A DNA stretch of 64,000 nucleotides from Rhodococcus sp. H36-A4 (GTDB taxonomy: Bacteria; Actinomycetota; Actinomycetes; Mycobacteriales; Mycobacteriaceae). The notes beneath the pieces were generated by a model. It did not search any database, was not told the origin of the DNA, and was given only the letters and a program-made list of their open reading frames with translations. The position numbers and the translations under genes were made by a program. Within the stretch, counting starts at the first letter, position 1. Each line of letters opens with the position of its first letter. Positions 1 to 8,744 of this stretch are shown here, piece by piece. The stretch spans positions 124,001 to 188,000 of the forward strand of contig NZ_JAPVLQ010000001.1 in the NCBI RefSeq assembly GCF_027158005.1, read 5' to 3'.

Positions 1-987
1 CGGCCGCGTGCTGAGCGGAACCAGTCCCACGGCGAGTTCGGCGAGCGCGTTTCGGGCAGTGTAAGGGTCGTTGGTGCTCGGTGACATTGCCCGCACGGCC
101 ATCTCTGTCAACTGTTGTACCGCGAACTGGATGTCTTGATTCGGGGTACGGGTGTCCCCCAGGTTCACTGCTGCCCTGACCGCATCTTCGGTATCCGAAT
201 CCGTACCACGACTCATCACAGCGATAGGCTCGCCCGCGATCAGGTGGTCTCCCGGTCCGATCCGCAGTTCGATGATGCAATCACCGTTGCAGGCTGCTGA
301 GAGCAATGCCTGTTCGTCGACACCGACGACAAAACCCGAGGACTGCGCCAGCACATTCACCGAAGGTTCAGGCAGAGAACGTGCGGCGACCGCGTCCTCG
401 GGCAAGGTCTGCGGATACAACGAATCGACCACCGCGACCAACTCACCGCGAACCCGAGCGGAAAGAGTCGAGACCTGGATCGAATTCGCAATGTGGTGAA
501 TGAAATACACCAATACCGCGACGTCGAGTACTGCCAGTAGGACTGCGACATTGACGGCAATGTCGGGAACGAAGGAGATCCCGTCGTTCGACTCGGAACG
601 GATCGAACGCAGCACCATCAACGCGTAGAGGAACGTCGCTCCGAAAATTCCGAGTACGAACTGATTCCCTCGGTCCGACATGAAATTTCGCACGAGCCGC
701 GGACCATAGGTGGAGCTTGCGGTCGCAAGGACCGAGATCGTAATAGAAAATGACGTTGCAGCCACCGCCAGCATCGAACCACCGATGGCACCGAGGATGT
801 CACGGCTTCCGCTCGCTCCGACCCGATAGAGCAGAAAACCCCACGCGCCGAAGTCTTTACCGTCGAGACGGCGGTCGAGTGTGATCAGAAGCTGTGCCAG
901 AACAATGGCCACGATACCGAGAAGCGCGGGAAGAAACCAGAACGATTCACGCGCCCGGAGGAGCCGGACACGCAGAGCGCTCACCAC
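1..987 (-). CDS. DUF2254 membrane protein, 3' end cut by window edge
   Basis: The reverse strand is open from tandem GTG codons (987 or 984) to the first base of the window, so the C-terminus is missing. The N-terminal half has hydrophobic segments (FWFLPALLGIVAIVLAQLLI, then stretches around SMLAVAATSFSITISVL and FVLGIFGATFLYALMVL). A soluble part follows with motifs such as SSTYGPRLVRNFM and RAMSPSTNDPYTA. This arrangement matches my recollection of the DUF2254 predicted membrane protein family, whose function is unknown. An in-frame TAG lies seven codons upstream of the GTG pair, so the start cannot be much earlier. The gene runs in the same direction as the potassium-uptake genes next to it, about 110 bp after trkA. 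A functional link to them is only a guess. Confidence 0.75.
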   Translation of the reverse strand, partial: MVSALRVRLLRARESFWFLPALLGIVAIVLAQLLITLDRRLDGKDFGAWGFLLYRVGASGSRDILGAIGGSMLAVAATSFSITISVLATASSTYGPRLVRNFMSDRGNQFVLGIFGATFLYALMVLRSIRSESNDGISFVPDIAVNVAVLLAVLDVAVLVYFIHHIANSIQVSTLSARVRGELVAVVDSLYPQTLPEDAVAARSLPEPSVNVLAQSSGFVVGVDEQALLSAACNGDCIIELRIGPGDHLIAGEPIAVMSRGTDSDTEDAVRAAVNLGDTRTPNQDIQFAVQQLTEMAVRAMSPSTNDPYTARNALAELAVGLVPLSTRP

Positions 988-1096
988 GGACTTACACCGG
1001 AAAAGCTAGAGAGGCGCACTCGCAACTCCTTCGATTCTCATGATTTCGATCCTTGACACGGCCGCCTGGACCCGTCCACCGTATGTCGGCACACTT

Positions 1097-1762
1097 TCAG
1101 AGCAATTCACTGAATCGTTCGATGTCGCGGACCTTTCCCGAGACGATGATGGTATCCCCCGCGGTGACGATCGTGTCAGCGGCAGCGTAGGTGAAACCTT
1201 CGCCAGACCGTTTGATCGCCACCACTGTTACCTTATGTTTGGTACGAACAGCACTGTCACCCAACTGAATTCCGATGACGAATTTCGGTGGCGACGTCTT
1301 GGCCATGGCAAATTCGTCGTCGAACTCGATGTAGTCCATCATTCGTCCACGAACGAGGTGCGCTACCCGCTTGCCCATGTCGTGTTCGGGTCGCACCACA
1401 TGGTGGACACCGATCTGCGTCAAGATCTTTGCGTGCGCATTGCTGGTGGCTTTGGCCCAGATGTTGGTGACCGACAGATTGATCAGGGCCGAGGCGGTGA
1501 GCAGACTCGCTTCCAGTTTCGAACCGATGGCCACCACCGCGCGGTCGAACTCGTGCACCGAGAGCTGCCGTAGTGCCTCCTCGTCGGTGGTGTCGGCAAC
1601 GGCTGCGTGAGTCAGGCGATCCGACATACGTTGTACGAGCGTTTCGTCGGAGTCGATGCCGAGAACTTCGGTACCTTGCGACATGAGCTCGAGTGCAAGG
1701 GAATTGCCGAATCGGCCGAGCCCGAGGACGACGACCACGTTGGAGGAAGGTTTCTTAACCAA
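1097..1762 (-). CDS. TrkA/KtrA-type potassium channel regulatory subunit
   Basis: This 221-aa protein is the cytoplasmic nucleotide-binding gate regulator of a Trk/Ktr potassium transporter. It opens with a Rossmann nucleotide-binding motif GLGRFG (residues 14-19) and the acidic end of strand 2 (VLGIDSDE). An RCK_C-like domain follows (GEGFTYAAADTIVTAGDTII). I chose the TTG at 1762, which overlaps the end of the upstream trkH by 8 bp, because conserved sequence begins directly after it and the longer open frame only reads through trkH. The overlap implies translational coupling, so channel and regulator should be made together. Confidence 0.88.
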   Translation of the reverse strand: MVKKPSSNVVVVLGLGRFGNSLALELMSQGTEVLGIDSDETLVQRMSDRLTHAAVADTTDEEALRQLSVHEFDRAVVAIGSKLEASLLTASALINLSVTNIWAKATSNAHAKILTQIGVHHVVRPEHDMGKRVAHLVRGRMMDYIEFDDEFAMAKTSPPKFVIGIQLGDSAVRTKHKVTVVAIKRSGEGFTYAAADTIVTAGDTIIVSGKVRDIERFSELL

Positions 1763-3140
1763 TGAACGGCCTTTCTTCGGGGAGAGTGTAGCGGCGCCCA
1801 CGATCACGCGCCGCAAGTGCACTGACCAGGGTGATCGACCCGATTCGGCCGACGTACATGAGCAGAATCAGGATCAACTGCCCCCAAGGTGGAAGCTGGC
1901 CGGTGATCCCGGTCGACAGTCCGACAGTCGCTGAAGCCGATACGACCTCGAACAACAGCTCGTCGAGGCCGAAAGGTGTGCCTGCCAAGAGGACCACGGT
2001 CGGAATCACCACAAGTGCGATACCGAACAATGCGACGGTCAAGGCCTGCCGCTGCACGCGTGCATTGATCTGCCGGTCGAACACCGTCACTGTCCGATCT
2101 CCACGGATTTCGGCGATGATGACGAACAACAGCACTGCGAACGTGGTGACTTTGATTCCGCCGGCCGTGCCGCCGCTTCCCCCACCGATGAACATCAGCA
2201 CATCGGTGACGAGCAGCGTTGCCTGGTCGGCCTCCGCCCAGTCGATGCTGTTCAGGCCCGCGGATCTCGACATGATTCCCTGGAAACTACCGACCAGCAC
2301 TTTATCTGCGACACCGAAGGTCGCGAGGGTCCGAGACCATTCGAGTACCAGTACCAGCGCGGGTCCGACGATCAGAAGCACTCCGGTCACCGACAGCGTC
2401 AGTCGAGAATGCAGGGACCAACGCCGCGGCAATTCTGACGGGCGGCGACAAATCTGCCGGATCACCTCGAAGAGCACCGGGAAGCCCAGTCCGCCCAGCA
2501 CAACGGCGACTATCAGGGGTATACAAATCCAAGGGTCGGTGGCAAAGCCGATGATATTGCCCTGAAAGAGGACGAACCCAGCATTGTTGAACGCCGAGAT
2601 CGAATGAAAAACGCCCAGCCACACCGCTCGCAGCGGCGGTTCGTCGTATCCCAACCAGAAACGTAGTGCGAGACCTGATGCTATGACGGCTTCGATGACG
2701 AAACTGGTGCGGACGACTCCGGTCACGACGCTGCGAATGTCGGTCAGTCCCGTTGCTCGCAACTCCACGGCCGTGTTGAGCCGACTCCGCAGACCGATTC
2801 GATCCGCGAGAATCAGCCCCACCAACGAGGCCATGGTCATGATGCCGAGCCCGCCGAGCTGGATCAGCGCAAGAATGATGCCTTGCCCAAAACCCGACCA
2901 CTGGGTCGGCGTATCTACCACGACGAGACCGGTAAGACACATCGCCGACGTCGCGGTGAACAATGCCTGTAGTGGACTCGCGCTCGATCCTGGCTGGCTG
3001 GCCCAGGGGATGCTGAGAAGACCCGTCCCGACCGCGATGGCAACCGCAAATCCCAGAGAAACGAAACGAACCGGAGTCAACTTCGCGGCGTCTAAGAACC
3101 ACCGACGCTTCTCAGGGGGGTCGTCGGCGGAGGTCGTCAC
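1755..3140 (-). CDS. TrkH/KtrB-family potassium uptake membrane subunit
   Basis: The 461-aa polytopic membrane protein is the ion-conducting subunit of a Trk/Ktr/HKT transporter. It has the four-fold repeated membrane-pore-membrane plan. Selectivity-filter-like turns are visible: ALFTATSAMCLTGL, HSISAFNNAGF, MFIGGGSGGTAGGIK and SASATVGLSTGITG, each with the family glycine. GTG at 3140 is the start. Its stop lies inside the start of trkA, so the two form one unit. Family knowledge: these proteins move K+ (sometimes Na+) inward under control of the NAD/ATP-binding partner. No c-di-AMP riboswitch was recognised upstream. Confidence 0.9.
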   Translation of the reverse strand: MTTSADDPPEKRRWFLDAAKLTPVRFVSLGFAVAIAVGTGLLSIPWASQPGSSASPLQALFTATSAMCLTGLVVVDTPTQWSGFGQGIILALIQLGGLGIMTMASLVGLILADRIGLRSRLNTAVELRATGLTDIRSVVTGVVRTSFVIEAVIASGLALRFWLGYDEPPLRAVWLGVFHSISAFNNAGFVLFQGNIIGFATDPWICIPLIVAVVLGGLGFPVLFEVIRQICRRPSELPRRWSLHSRLTLSVTGVLLIVGPALVLVLEWSRTLATFGVADKVLVGSFQGIMSRSAGLNSIDWAEADQATLLVTDVLMFIGGGSGGTAGGIKVTTFAVLLFVIIAEIRGDRTVTVFDRQINARVQRQALTVALFGIALVVIPTVVLLAGTPFGLDELLFEVVSASATVGLSTGITGQLPPWGQLILILLMYVGRIGSITLVSALAARDRGRRYTLPEERPFIG

Positions 3141-3269
3141 GCACTAGAGCCTAACCACGACGTGGTCACTCTCGATCACAACGAGGGCCAACGACCTCCG
3201 GTGATCGCACTATGCGCGGTCCTCAGCGCTACGAACCACGTTGTCGACCTTCACTTGCCCCGCCGACGG

Positions 3270-3404
3270 TCAGGCAACGACGGCGCGCTGCGGCACTCCC
3301 GAGTATTCGCTGAGCGGACGGATCAGTGCGTTGGACGCACCTTGTTCGATGATGTGCGCAGTCCACCCCGTGATGCGGCTCATCACGAAAATCGGTGTGA
3401 ACAC
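3270..3404 (-). pseudogene. Citrate/methylcitrate synthase C-terminal remnant
   Basis: Reverse-strand codons from 3404 to the TGA at 3270-3272 translate to about 44 residues beginning VFTPIFVMSRITGWTAHI and ending EYSGVPQRAVVA. This is the C-terminal signature of the citrate synthase/2-methylcitrate synthase family (FTPIFVxSRxxGWxAH, then ALIRPLSxY). The roughly 330 residues that should precede it are absent: upstream codons read AKGRL, and then comes an intact cupin gene. With no catalytic domain it cannot be functional. It looks like the scar of a deletion that removed most of a prpC/gltA-like gene. The rest of 3141-3433 holds nothing else recognisable. Confidence 0.85.
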
Positions 3405-3433
3405 AAGTCTCCCCTTCGCCTGCCGATCCGAGA

Positions 3434-3844
3434 TCACTCGGCACTACCGGCCGTTGGGTATTCGTCGTCGGAGACCGGGGTCAGCCAAAGAACTGCATCG
3501 TGGATGTCGTCACCCTCGTTGATTGCCAGATGCACCATCAGACGATCCGGCGACGCACCGTGCCAATGCTCCTCATCTGCCTCGAACAGCACACGATCGC
3601 CTGGCCTGATCACCTCTACCGGGCCGCCGCGACGTTGGCACAGTCCGACACCCTCGGTGACGAACACGGTCTGACCGAGCGAGTGCCGATGCCAATGAGT
3701 ACGCGCGCCCGGCATGAAGTGCACCATATTGGCCGATACCCGCGACGGCGGTGGAGCAGCCGCGACCGCATCCATGTAGACATCACCGGTGAACCATTCC
3801 TGTGGGCCCTTGACCGTCTTGATCGAACTGCGAACGATTTTCAT
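3434..3844 (-). CDS. Small cupin-domain protein
   Basis: This 136-aa single-domain cupin has motif 1 as PGARTHWHRHSLGQTVFVTEG (residues about 51-71, giving the metal-ligand set H-x-H and E-type positions) and motif 2 as PGDRVLFEADEEHWHG. It resembles carboxymuconolactone-decarboxylase-associated or quercetinase-like small cupins that bind a divalent metal. The substrate is not predictable. ATG at 3844 is preceded by GGAG at good spacing. The gene is immediately downstream (in its own direction) of nothing obviously related, and its 3' end abuts the citrate-synthase remnant. Confidence 0.82.
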   Translation of the reverse strand: MKIVRSSIKTVKGPQEWFTGDVYMDAVAAAPPPSRVSANMVHFMPGARTHWHRHSLGQTVFVTEGVGLCQRRGGPVEVIRPGDRVLFEADEEHWHGASPDRLMVHLAINEGDDIHDAVLWLTPVSDDEYPTAGSAE

Positions 3845-3983
3845 CGAGAATCTCCGTCCGTGAACTGTGAGTACATCGAGACCGACGCCGGGAACGGCAC
3901 GTCGATCGGGTACACCCACCATGTAATCGCATATCGAAAGCCCGCGGGAGTCCTACGTGATAGGTGGTTTCGCAGGGCACGGC

Positions 3984-5147
3984 CTACTTCGCGTCGATAT
4001 GCGGCTGAGTTGCGGAGTTCAATTCAGCGCTTGGAACATCTGAGCTTGTCCTTGGGATGGTGAATACTGCTGCAACACATGCTATTGCGACGACAAAGCA
4101 TCCGAGCGTGTACCAGAGGTTGCCGATCGGATCGCCGTTGGCAGTGACACCGTCGACGGCGGCGAAGTAGTCCGGCAGCGCGCTCGCCCACAGTGCCGCC
4201 ATAACGCCGAGGTACACGAGGCTGTAGATACGGACGAAGCCGTCCGAATACACCGGCTCGCGCGGTTGCCCAACCCTCAATGCACGCCACTGGCGAATGA
4301 GGATGGGGATCGCCACGAGCGCCAGAATTACAAGCTCGGCCGCGTAAAGAATGCCTCGCACGGTATCGCTACCCATCCCGAAAACCGTCGCTGGAAGTGG
4401 CAGGACGAACGTGCCGACCGATGCCAGCAATCCGACTACCACGGTGCGCCAAACCAATTCGAGACCGGTGAAGCGTCGACCCTGATCGACGTGACGGCCG
4501 ACGAAGAACTGCGCGCACAGCGCCAGCGACATCGGCCACAGCGCGGCGAACACCACGACACTCGGTATCGGGACGGCATCGAACATGGGCTGGTTGATCG
4601 GGTTGTCGGTCGACCATTCCCACCACCGCAACTGGGGGCCGAGGTGATCGAAGATCTCGTAGAACGCGTGGTGGACGAATCCGACACACACAGCACCGAG
4701 GATCACGCCATATTTTCGGAACACCCCGAGCATCCGGACGATTTCGAAAGCGAGCGTCGCCATCAGCGGATAGATGGCGACGATGTAGAGCGGAAGTCGT
4801 CCCCACAAGAATTCGACGGTGAAGAGGTTGTGCGCGAACATCGTGTCGACATGTTCCTCGATCCCGAACGCTGCCGGAAAATACAGCGGCGGTTCGATGA
4901 TGAACAGGAAGGCCGTCGCGCCGAACCACACGACCAGATTGGTGGGGTCACCGTGACGACGTAATCGCACGATCGCGTAGACGAGCGCGAGCACCGACCC
5001 GAGCACGATCATCATCTCGAGCACCGGCAGAGTCCAGTTCTCCAACCCGAACGGACTGCGAAGCTCGAACAGTCCACCGGCTTCCCCGCAGGAAAATCCC
5101 AACGCCGTGGAGAGCTGATCGAAGGTAGGTGAACATGAACCTGCCAT
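3984..5147 (-). CDS. Polytopic membrane protein of unknown function
   Basis: The 387-aa protein has about nine to ten hydrophobic segments, for example LPVLEMMIVLGSVLALVYAI, LVVWFGATAFLFII, LPLYIVAIYPLMATLAF and VVVGLLASVGTFVLPLP. Conserved-looking polar residues sit between them (VHHAFYEIFDHLG and a W-rich WWEWSTDNP loop). I do not recognise a named family with confidence. ATG at 5147 overlaps the last base of the upstream gene's TGA (TGATG), so it is translationally coupled to the diiron-type protein. That makes it a candidate membrane partner or transporter for the same pathway. The His/Tyr/Glu pattern could suit cofactor or lipid chemistry, but this is inference. Confidence 0.7.
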   Translation of the reverse strand: MAGSCSPTFDQLSTALGFSCGEAGGLFELRSPFGLENWTLPVLEMMIVLGSVLALVYAIVRLRRHGDPTNLVVWFGATAFLFIIEPPLYFPAAFGIEEHVDTMFAHNLFTVEFLWGRLPLYIVAIYPLMATLAFEIVRMLGVFRKYGVILGAVCVGFVHHAFYEIFDHLGPQLRWWEWSTDNPINQPMFDAVPIPSVVVFAALWPMSLALCAQFFVGRHVDQGRRFTGLELVWRTVVVGLLASVGTFVLPLPATVFGMGSDTVRGILYAAELVILALVAIPILIRQWRALRVGQPREPVYSDGFVRIYSLVYLGVMAALWASALPDYFAAVDGVTANGDPIGNLWYTLGCFVVAIACVAAVFTIPRTSSDVPSAELNSATQPHIDAK

Positions 5148-6088
5148 CAGTTGGCCCCCGATGCGACCGACTGATCGGACGACGCTGCGCTGTACCAGCG
5201 TGTGCAGTCGTAACCCTCGTCGTAGCGTTTGAACCACTCGTCTGCGAGCGCCGGGAGCTTCTCGTGTTCAGGCTTGTGCCGGGGCATTTGGCTCCGGGCG
5301 GCCCCTGCGAGGGCAGTGAGCTGTTCTTTGAGGGGCAGGCCGTCGAAAGCTCGCGGCATCGTCCCCTTGCTCAGGTAGGGAACGAAGAGGGTGAGCACTT
5401 TCTGCTTCGCGCGGTGGGCGGCGAACATCGACAACGAGTCGACCTGCCGATCCTTGAGCGGAACATGCTGGTTGAACCCCGCGCAGGCAATCCGAATCAC
5501 CTTCATCACGTGGGCGAAAATCGACGGCGCCATCCGCACGCGATAGCCCTCATTGCCCACGAGGGCATCGAAGATGATGAGCGCAGAACTGCGGTGCTCG
5601 ACTTCCTCTACGAAGTGCCACAGGAACAGTGATGCAACACGGTCGTCGCCCGGCGCGAACAAGGTGGCTTCGTTGTCGAGCATCAGCTTGAACACCGGGG
5701 TGAACGTCGCCTCGAGGTCCGCGGTGTAGGCGAGTCGATAGTTCAACGAGGTCGCCTCGGTGAGTACGTCGTACTCACCGAGTACTGCATCGAGCGTGTT
5801 CTGCAGTCCGGGATACCGCCTGATCAGGGCCTTCACGTGCTGTCGATGAGCGGTCGAGTGATGACCTTCCTGACGCATGAACGCCATGGCCTCTTCCGCG
5901 ACCACAGGGTCGGTCATCAACGGTTTGGACTGGAGGATTGCTTTCACGATCATCTTTTCGAAACCGATCGCAAGGAACGACACCGCGTTCGACATGCTCG
6001 ACCACGCAGGGTTCTCCGGGTTCCACACGAATGGGACGTCCGCGTCCTCGAATCCGAAATCCATCTTTCGGGGATGAAGGTCGGTCAT
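5147..6088 (-). CDS. PF10118-like predicted metal-dependent hydrolase (diiron-type)
   Basis: This 313-aa soluble protein resembles the PF10118 predicted metal-dependent hydrolase family. Its residues fit a four-helix carboxylate metal site: E44 (GFEKMIVKA), E74-x2-H77 (MRQEGHH), E126 (DLEATF) and E162-x2-H165 (VEEVEHRS), two E-x-x-H motifs on separate helices as in diiron proteins. ATG at 6088 has GAGAGAGG upstream. The frame is open well upstream but those codons look non-coding. It is the first gene of a two-gene unit with the membrane protein downstream, and a TetR gene is divergent. Its reaction is unknown. Confidence 0.75.
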   Translation of the reverse strand: MTDLHPRKMDFGFEDADVPFVWNPENPAWSSMSNAVSFLAIGFEKMIVKAILQSKPLMTDPVVAEEAMAFMRQEGHHSTAHRQHVKALIRRYPGLQNTLDAVLGEYDVLTEATSLNYRLAYTADLEATFTPVFKLMLDNEATLFAPGDDRVASLFLWHFVEEVEHRSSALIIFDALVGNEGYRVRMAPSIFAHVMKVIRIACAGFNQHVPLKDRQVDSLSMFAAHRAKQKVLTLFVPYLSKGTMPRAFDGLPLKEQLTALAGAARSQMPRHKPEHEKLPALADEWFKRYDEGYDCTRWYSAASSDQSVASGAN

Positions 6089-6324
6089 GTACGACACCTC
6101 TCTCTTGCTGACGTAGGGCTGAGGTCCTTCGAGCGGAAGAGCCGGGACCTCTATTACGACGAACATACATCTCCGTGTCGCTACGTATGTTGAGGTTGGT
6201 GTAATCCACTGAATCCGGTTACGGCACGAGTGGCGAGGTGCCACAGTGCCGTACTCATTCGCGATACTCTCGGTCCGGCAACGAACGATGACGACCCGAC
6301 GGGCGAAACGAGGACACACCAACA

Positions 6325-6927
6325 GTGGCACGCAGGCGCGGGTGGGGTGGGGCACCACCTGAGAGCGATGAAGACGCCGCGCGGCGCATCGTCGATACTG
6401 CAGTCGAACTCATCGGCAGCACGGAGGGCGAAGTCACCATCGCCGACGTCGCGGAGTCTCTCGGTGTCATCCGGCAAACTGTCTACCGGTACTTCCCCAG
6501 CGCCGACGCACTCTTCCGAGCCGCTGCCATAGCGTCCGTCGGCGCCTTCCTCGATCGCCTCACCGAATACGTGCGTGGCATCGAGGATCCGGCCGAAGCC
6601 GTCGTCGAAGCCGTAATGTTCGCACTCGGCGACGTACCCAGAACCCCCCACCTGGCGATCATGCTGTCGGGTGCGCACTCACACACCGAAGGCATCGCCT
6701 CCGACGAGGCCATGGCCTTCGGGATGACCATGATCAGACGCTTCGACGTCGACTGGGAACACCACGGTTACGACGAGCAGGCCCTCCGCGAACTCGTCGA
6801 ACATCAACTTCGAACCATGCAGTCGTTCTTCATCTCCCCGGGGAACCCACCCCGGAGCGAGCAAGACCTGCGCCGCTACCTACAACGCTGGCTGGGTCCC
6901 GTGGTCTTGCCGGTCGAACCTGCGTAG
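6325..6927 (+). CDS. TetR-family transcriptional regulator
   Basis: The 200-aa protein starts at GTG 6325. It has an N-terminal TetR helix-turn-helix (TIADVAESLGVIRQTVYRYF, residues about 36-55, then PSADALFRAA). A helical ligand-binding domain follows, without close resemblance to a characterised regulator. It is divergent from the diiron-type/membrane pair with about 236 bp between starts, so it is a natural candidate to control that pair. Its 3' end overlaps the convergent XRE regulator by 48 bp. Confidence 0.88.
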   Translation: MARRRGWGGAPPESDEDAARRIVDTAVELIGSTEGEVTIADVAESLGVIRQTVYRYFPSADALFRAAAIASVGAFLDRLTEYVRGIEDPAEAVVEAVMFALGDVPRTPHLAIMLSGAHSHTEGIASDEAMAFGMTMIRRFDVDWEHHGYDEQALRELVEHQLRTMQSFFISPGNPPRSEQDLRRYLQRWLGPVVLPVEPA

Positions 6928-7707
6928 ATAGTCCGAGGTGACGGCGTCTGCAGGAAAGAACGACTCGATGGCGAGTTCGGACAAAGTGATGTCCAATGCG
7001 GTTCCGAAGGTAGCGATGATCGCCAGAAACGATAGATCGGTATCTCCGACACGGAGTTTCAACGGCACGTAGACGGCACCTGGGTCGGTGACCGCGTGAT
7101 CGCTATCCAATTCACCCCCTGGGTAAGTGAGAAGTTCGTCGTGCAATGCGAGCATCTCGGCGTCAGCTCGGGCATGGGCACTACGCAGCAGCGCAGCTAG
7201 TACCGCGGCGCGCCACTGGCCGAGATTGGTGATGTGCGGCGCCATGCCGTCGGGGTGCAGGGTCAGCCGCAGCGCGTTGAGCGGTTGGTCTGCCAGCAGG
7301 GCCGGCGAAACGACCTGAGTGAGGACAGCGACCGCGGCATTCGCGTCGACGATGTTCCAGGTTCGGTCGACTGCCACGGCGGGATAGGGCGAGTGTGCTT
7401 CGAGAACCTCACGCACTGCGATACGAGCCGGCTCCATCTGCGGTGAGGCCAAGTCGTTCGCGGGATACACCGGCGCGAATCCAGCGGCGAGAAGAAGCCG
7501 GTTGCGCTCGCGCAGAGGCACATCGAGGTGCACACACATCCGCAGCACCATCTCACGGCTGGGTTGGGATCGGCCGGTTTCGACGAAGCTCAGATGTCGG
7601 GTCGACACCTCGGCCTTACTCGACAGTTCGAGCTGACTCACTCGTCGATGAGATCGCCACTGCCGCAGCAGAGCGCCGAACGTGACCGGAGCGGTAGTGG
7701 TCGTCAT
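6880..7707 (-). CDS. XRE-family regulator with MmyB-like ligand domain
   Basis: The 275-aa regulator has an N-terminal Cro/C1-type HTH (VSQLELSSKAEVSTRHLSFVE, then GRSQPSREMVLRM). The C-terminal part is of MmyB/PAS-like type (YPAVAVDRTWNIVDANAA, then LRLTLHPDGMAPHITNLGQW). MmyB-type proteins are common in actinobacteria and are thought to sense small lipophilic ligands. I chose ATG 7707 because the protein begins MTTTTAPVTFGALLRQW; two upstream ATGs are possible. It is divergent from a small membrane protein (7840), which it probably controls. It is convergent with and overlaps the TetR gene. Confidence 0.88.
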   Translation of the reverse strand: MTTTTAPVTFGALLRQWRSHRRVSQLELSSKAEVSTRHLSFVETGRSQPSREMVLRMCVHLDVPLRERNRLLLAAGFAPVYPANDLASPQMEPARIAVREVLEAHSPYPAVAVDRTWNIVDANAAVAVLTQVVSPALLADQPLNALRLTLHPDGMAPHITNLGQWRAAVLAALLRSAHARADAEMLALHDELLTYPGGELDSDHAVTDPGAVYVPLKLRVGDTDLSFLAIIATFGTALDITLSELAIESFFPADAVTSDYLRRFDRQDHGTQPAL

Positions 7708-7839
7708 CGGACCAGTCTGACAACGGATCGGCATTACCACCATGACCTCTTAGGTAATCGACTCTGCTCCGCGCGGAAGGCACCGTTGTCGTCATGGTCG
7801 ACGGACCTGCCGTCGACCGACATTCCTGAGGAGTAAGCC

Positions 7840-8220
7840 ATGAACCAGATTCGCACTCTCCTTCGACTCGACGCCCTGGCTTCCGGCGGCCTCGGAGTTC
7901 TACTGGTCGCTCTCGCTGATGTACTGGAAGGCCCACTGGGACTGGACGTGACGTTGTCCGTCGTGGTCGGCGTCGGCCTCTTGGCATGGGCCGGCTTTCT
8001 CGCCTGGGTCGCTGTCCATCCGAGTCCATCAATGGTGCTGGAAGTTGTTGTTCTGAACCTGGTTTGGGTTGCCGCGAGCATCATTTTCGCCATCGGCGGC
8101 TGGGGCGGCCTCACCGGCTGGGGCGTGCTGTTCGTTCTGGCCCAGGCACTCGCCGTCGCAGCATTGACTGCGCTCCAAGCAGCGGCCCGGCGGGAATTGC
8201 GGACGCCGGTGCCTGCCTGA
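7840..8220 (+). CDS. Small four-helix membrane protein
   Basis: The 126-aa protein has four hydrophobic segments: LGVLLVALADVL, LSVVVGVGLLAWAGFLAWVAV, VVVLNLVWVAASIIFAIGG and LFVLAQALAVAALTALQA. There is no obvious catalytic motif. A strong GAGGAG ribosome site precedes ATG 7840. This gene type commonly sits next to MmyB-like regulators, and here the two are divergent with 132 bp between them. It ends just before a perfect bidirectional terminator shared with the VOC gene. Function unknown. Confidence 0.8.
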   Translation: MNQIRTLLRLDALASGGLGVLLVALADVLEGPLGLDVTLSVVVGVGLLAWAGFLAWVAVHPSPSMVLEVVVLNLVWVAASIIFAIGGWGGLTGWGVLFVLAQALAVAALTALQAAARRELRTPVPA

Positions 8221-8257
8221 CACCTAGAGCGCGGGAGACCTCTAGATAACGACTTGC

Positions 8258-8290
8258 GTGACGGCAGGCTTCACCAGGGCCTGCCGTCAC
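8258..8290. terminator. Perfect inverted repeat between convergent genes
   Basis: GTGACGGCAGGC (8258-8269) and GCCTGCCGTCAC (8279-8290) form a perfect 12-bp stem with a 9-nt loop. It lies between the end of the small membrane protein and the end of the VOC gene. The symmetry suits a terminator working in both directions, although there is no long U run. Confidence 0.75.
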
Positions 8291-8306
8291 CGATCGAGAA
8301 CGTGCG

Positions 8307-8744
8307 TCAGCTCTTGTTCAGCTCCTCGGCGAGCATCACGATGATGCCGCTGGGTCCGCGGACATAGGTGAGCTTGTAGACGTCCCCGTATCTCGCGACC
8401 CCGCGCAATGGGTAGCAGCCGTGCCTCGCAGCGATCTCGAGGGCCGCGTCGAGATCGTCGACCGAGAAAGCGACGCGATGCATGCCGACCTCGTTCGGAA
8501 GGGTGGGCTCCGTCTCGATCGCTTCGGGGTGGATGTACTCGAAAAGCTCGAGACGACCGTCGCCGTCGGGTGTCGCGAGCATGGCAATCTTGGCGTGATT
8601 GCCATCGAGACCCACCGCCGTATCCGTCCACTCCCCACTGACCGTGTCGCGGCCGAGGACGGTCAGACCGAGATCAGTGAAGAATTCGATCGTCGCTTCG
8701 AGGTCACGGACTGCGATACCAACATTCTCGAGTTTGATGGCCAT
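8307..8744 (-). CDS. VOC (glyoxalase/bleomycin-resistance) family protein
   Basis: The 145-aa protein has two babbab-type VOC modules: KLENVGIAVRDLEATIEFFTDLGL (first strand and helix) and VGMHRVAFSVDDLDAALEIAA (second). Metal-ligand positions are plausible at H (MHRVAF) and E (RLELFEY). Similar proteins include methylmalonyl-CoA epimerases and lactoylglutathione lyases, and the substrate cannot be assigned. The start at 8744 (MAIKLENVG) fits the fold; GTG or ATG codons two to six residues earlier are possible. The gene stands alone, convergent with the small membrane protein. Confidence 0.83.
   Translation of the reverse strand: MAIKLENVGIAVRDLEATIEFFTDLGLTVLGRDTVSGEWTDTAVGLDGNHAKIAMLATPDGDGRLELFEYIHPEAIETEPTLPNEVGMHRVAFSVDDLDAALEIAARHGCYPLRGVARYGDVYKLTYVRGPSGIIVMLAEELNKS

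Noticed and set aside
3141-3433. c-di-AMP (ydaO-type) riboswitch before the potassium transporter
   Set aside because: The region is explained in part by the citrate-synthase remnant and I could not find the riboswitch core elements.
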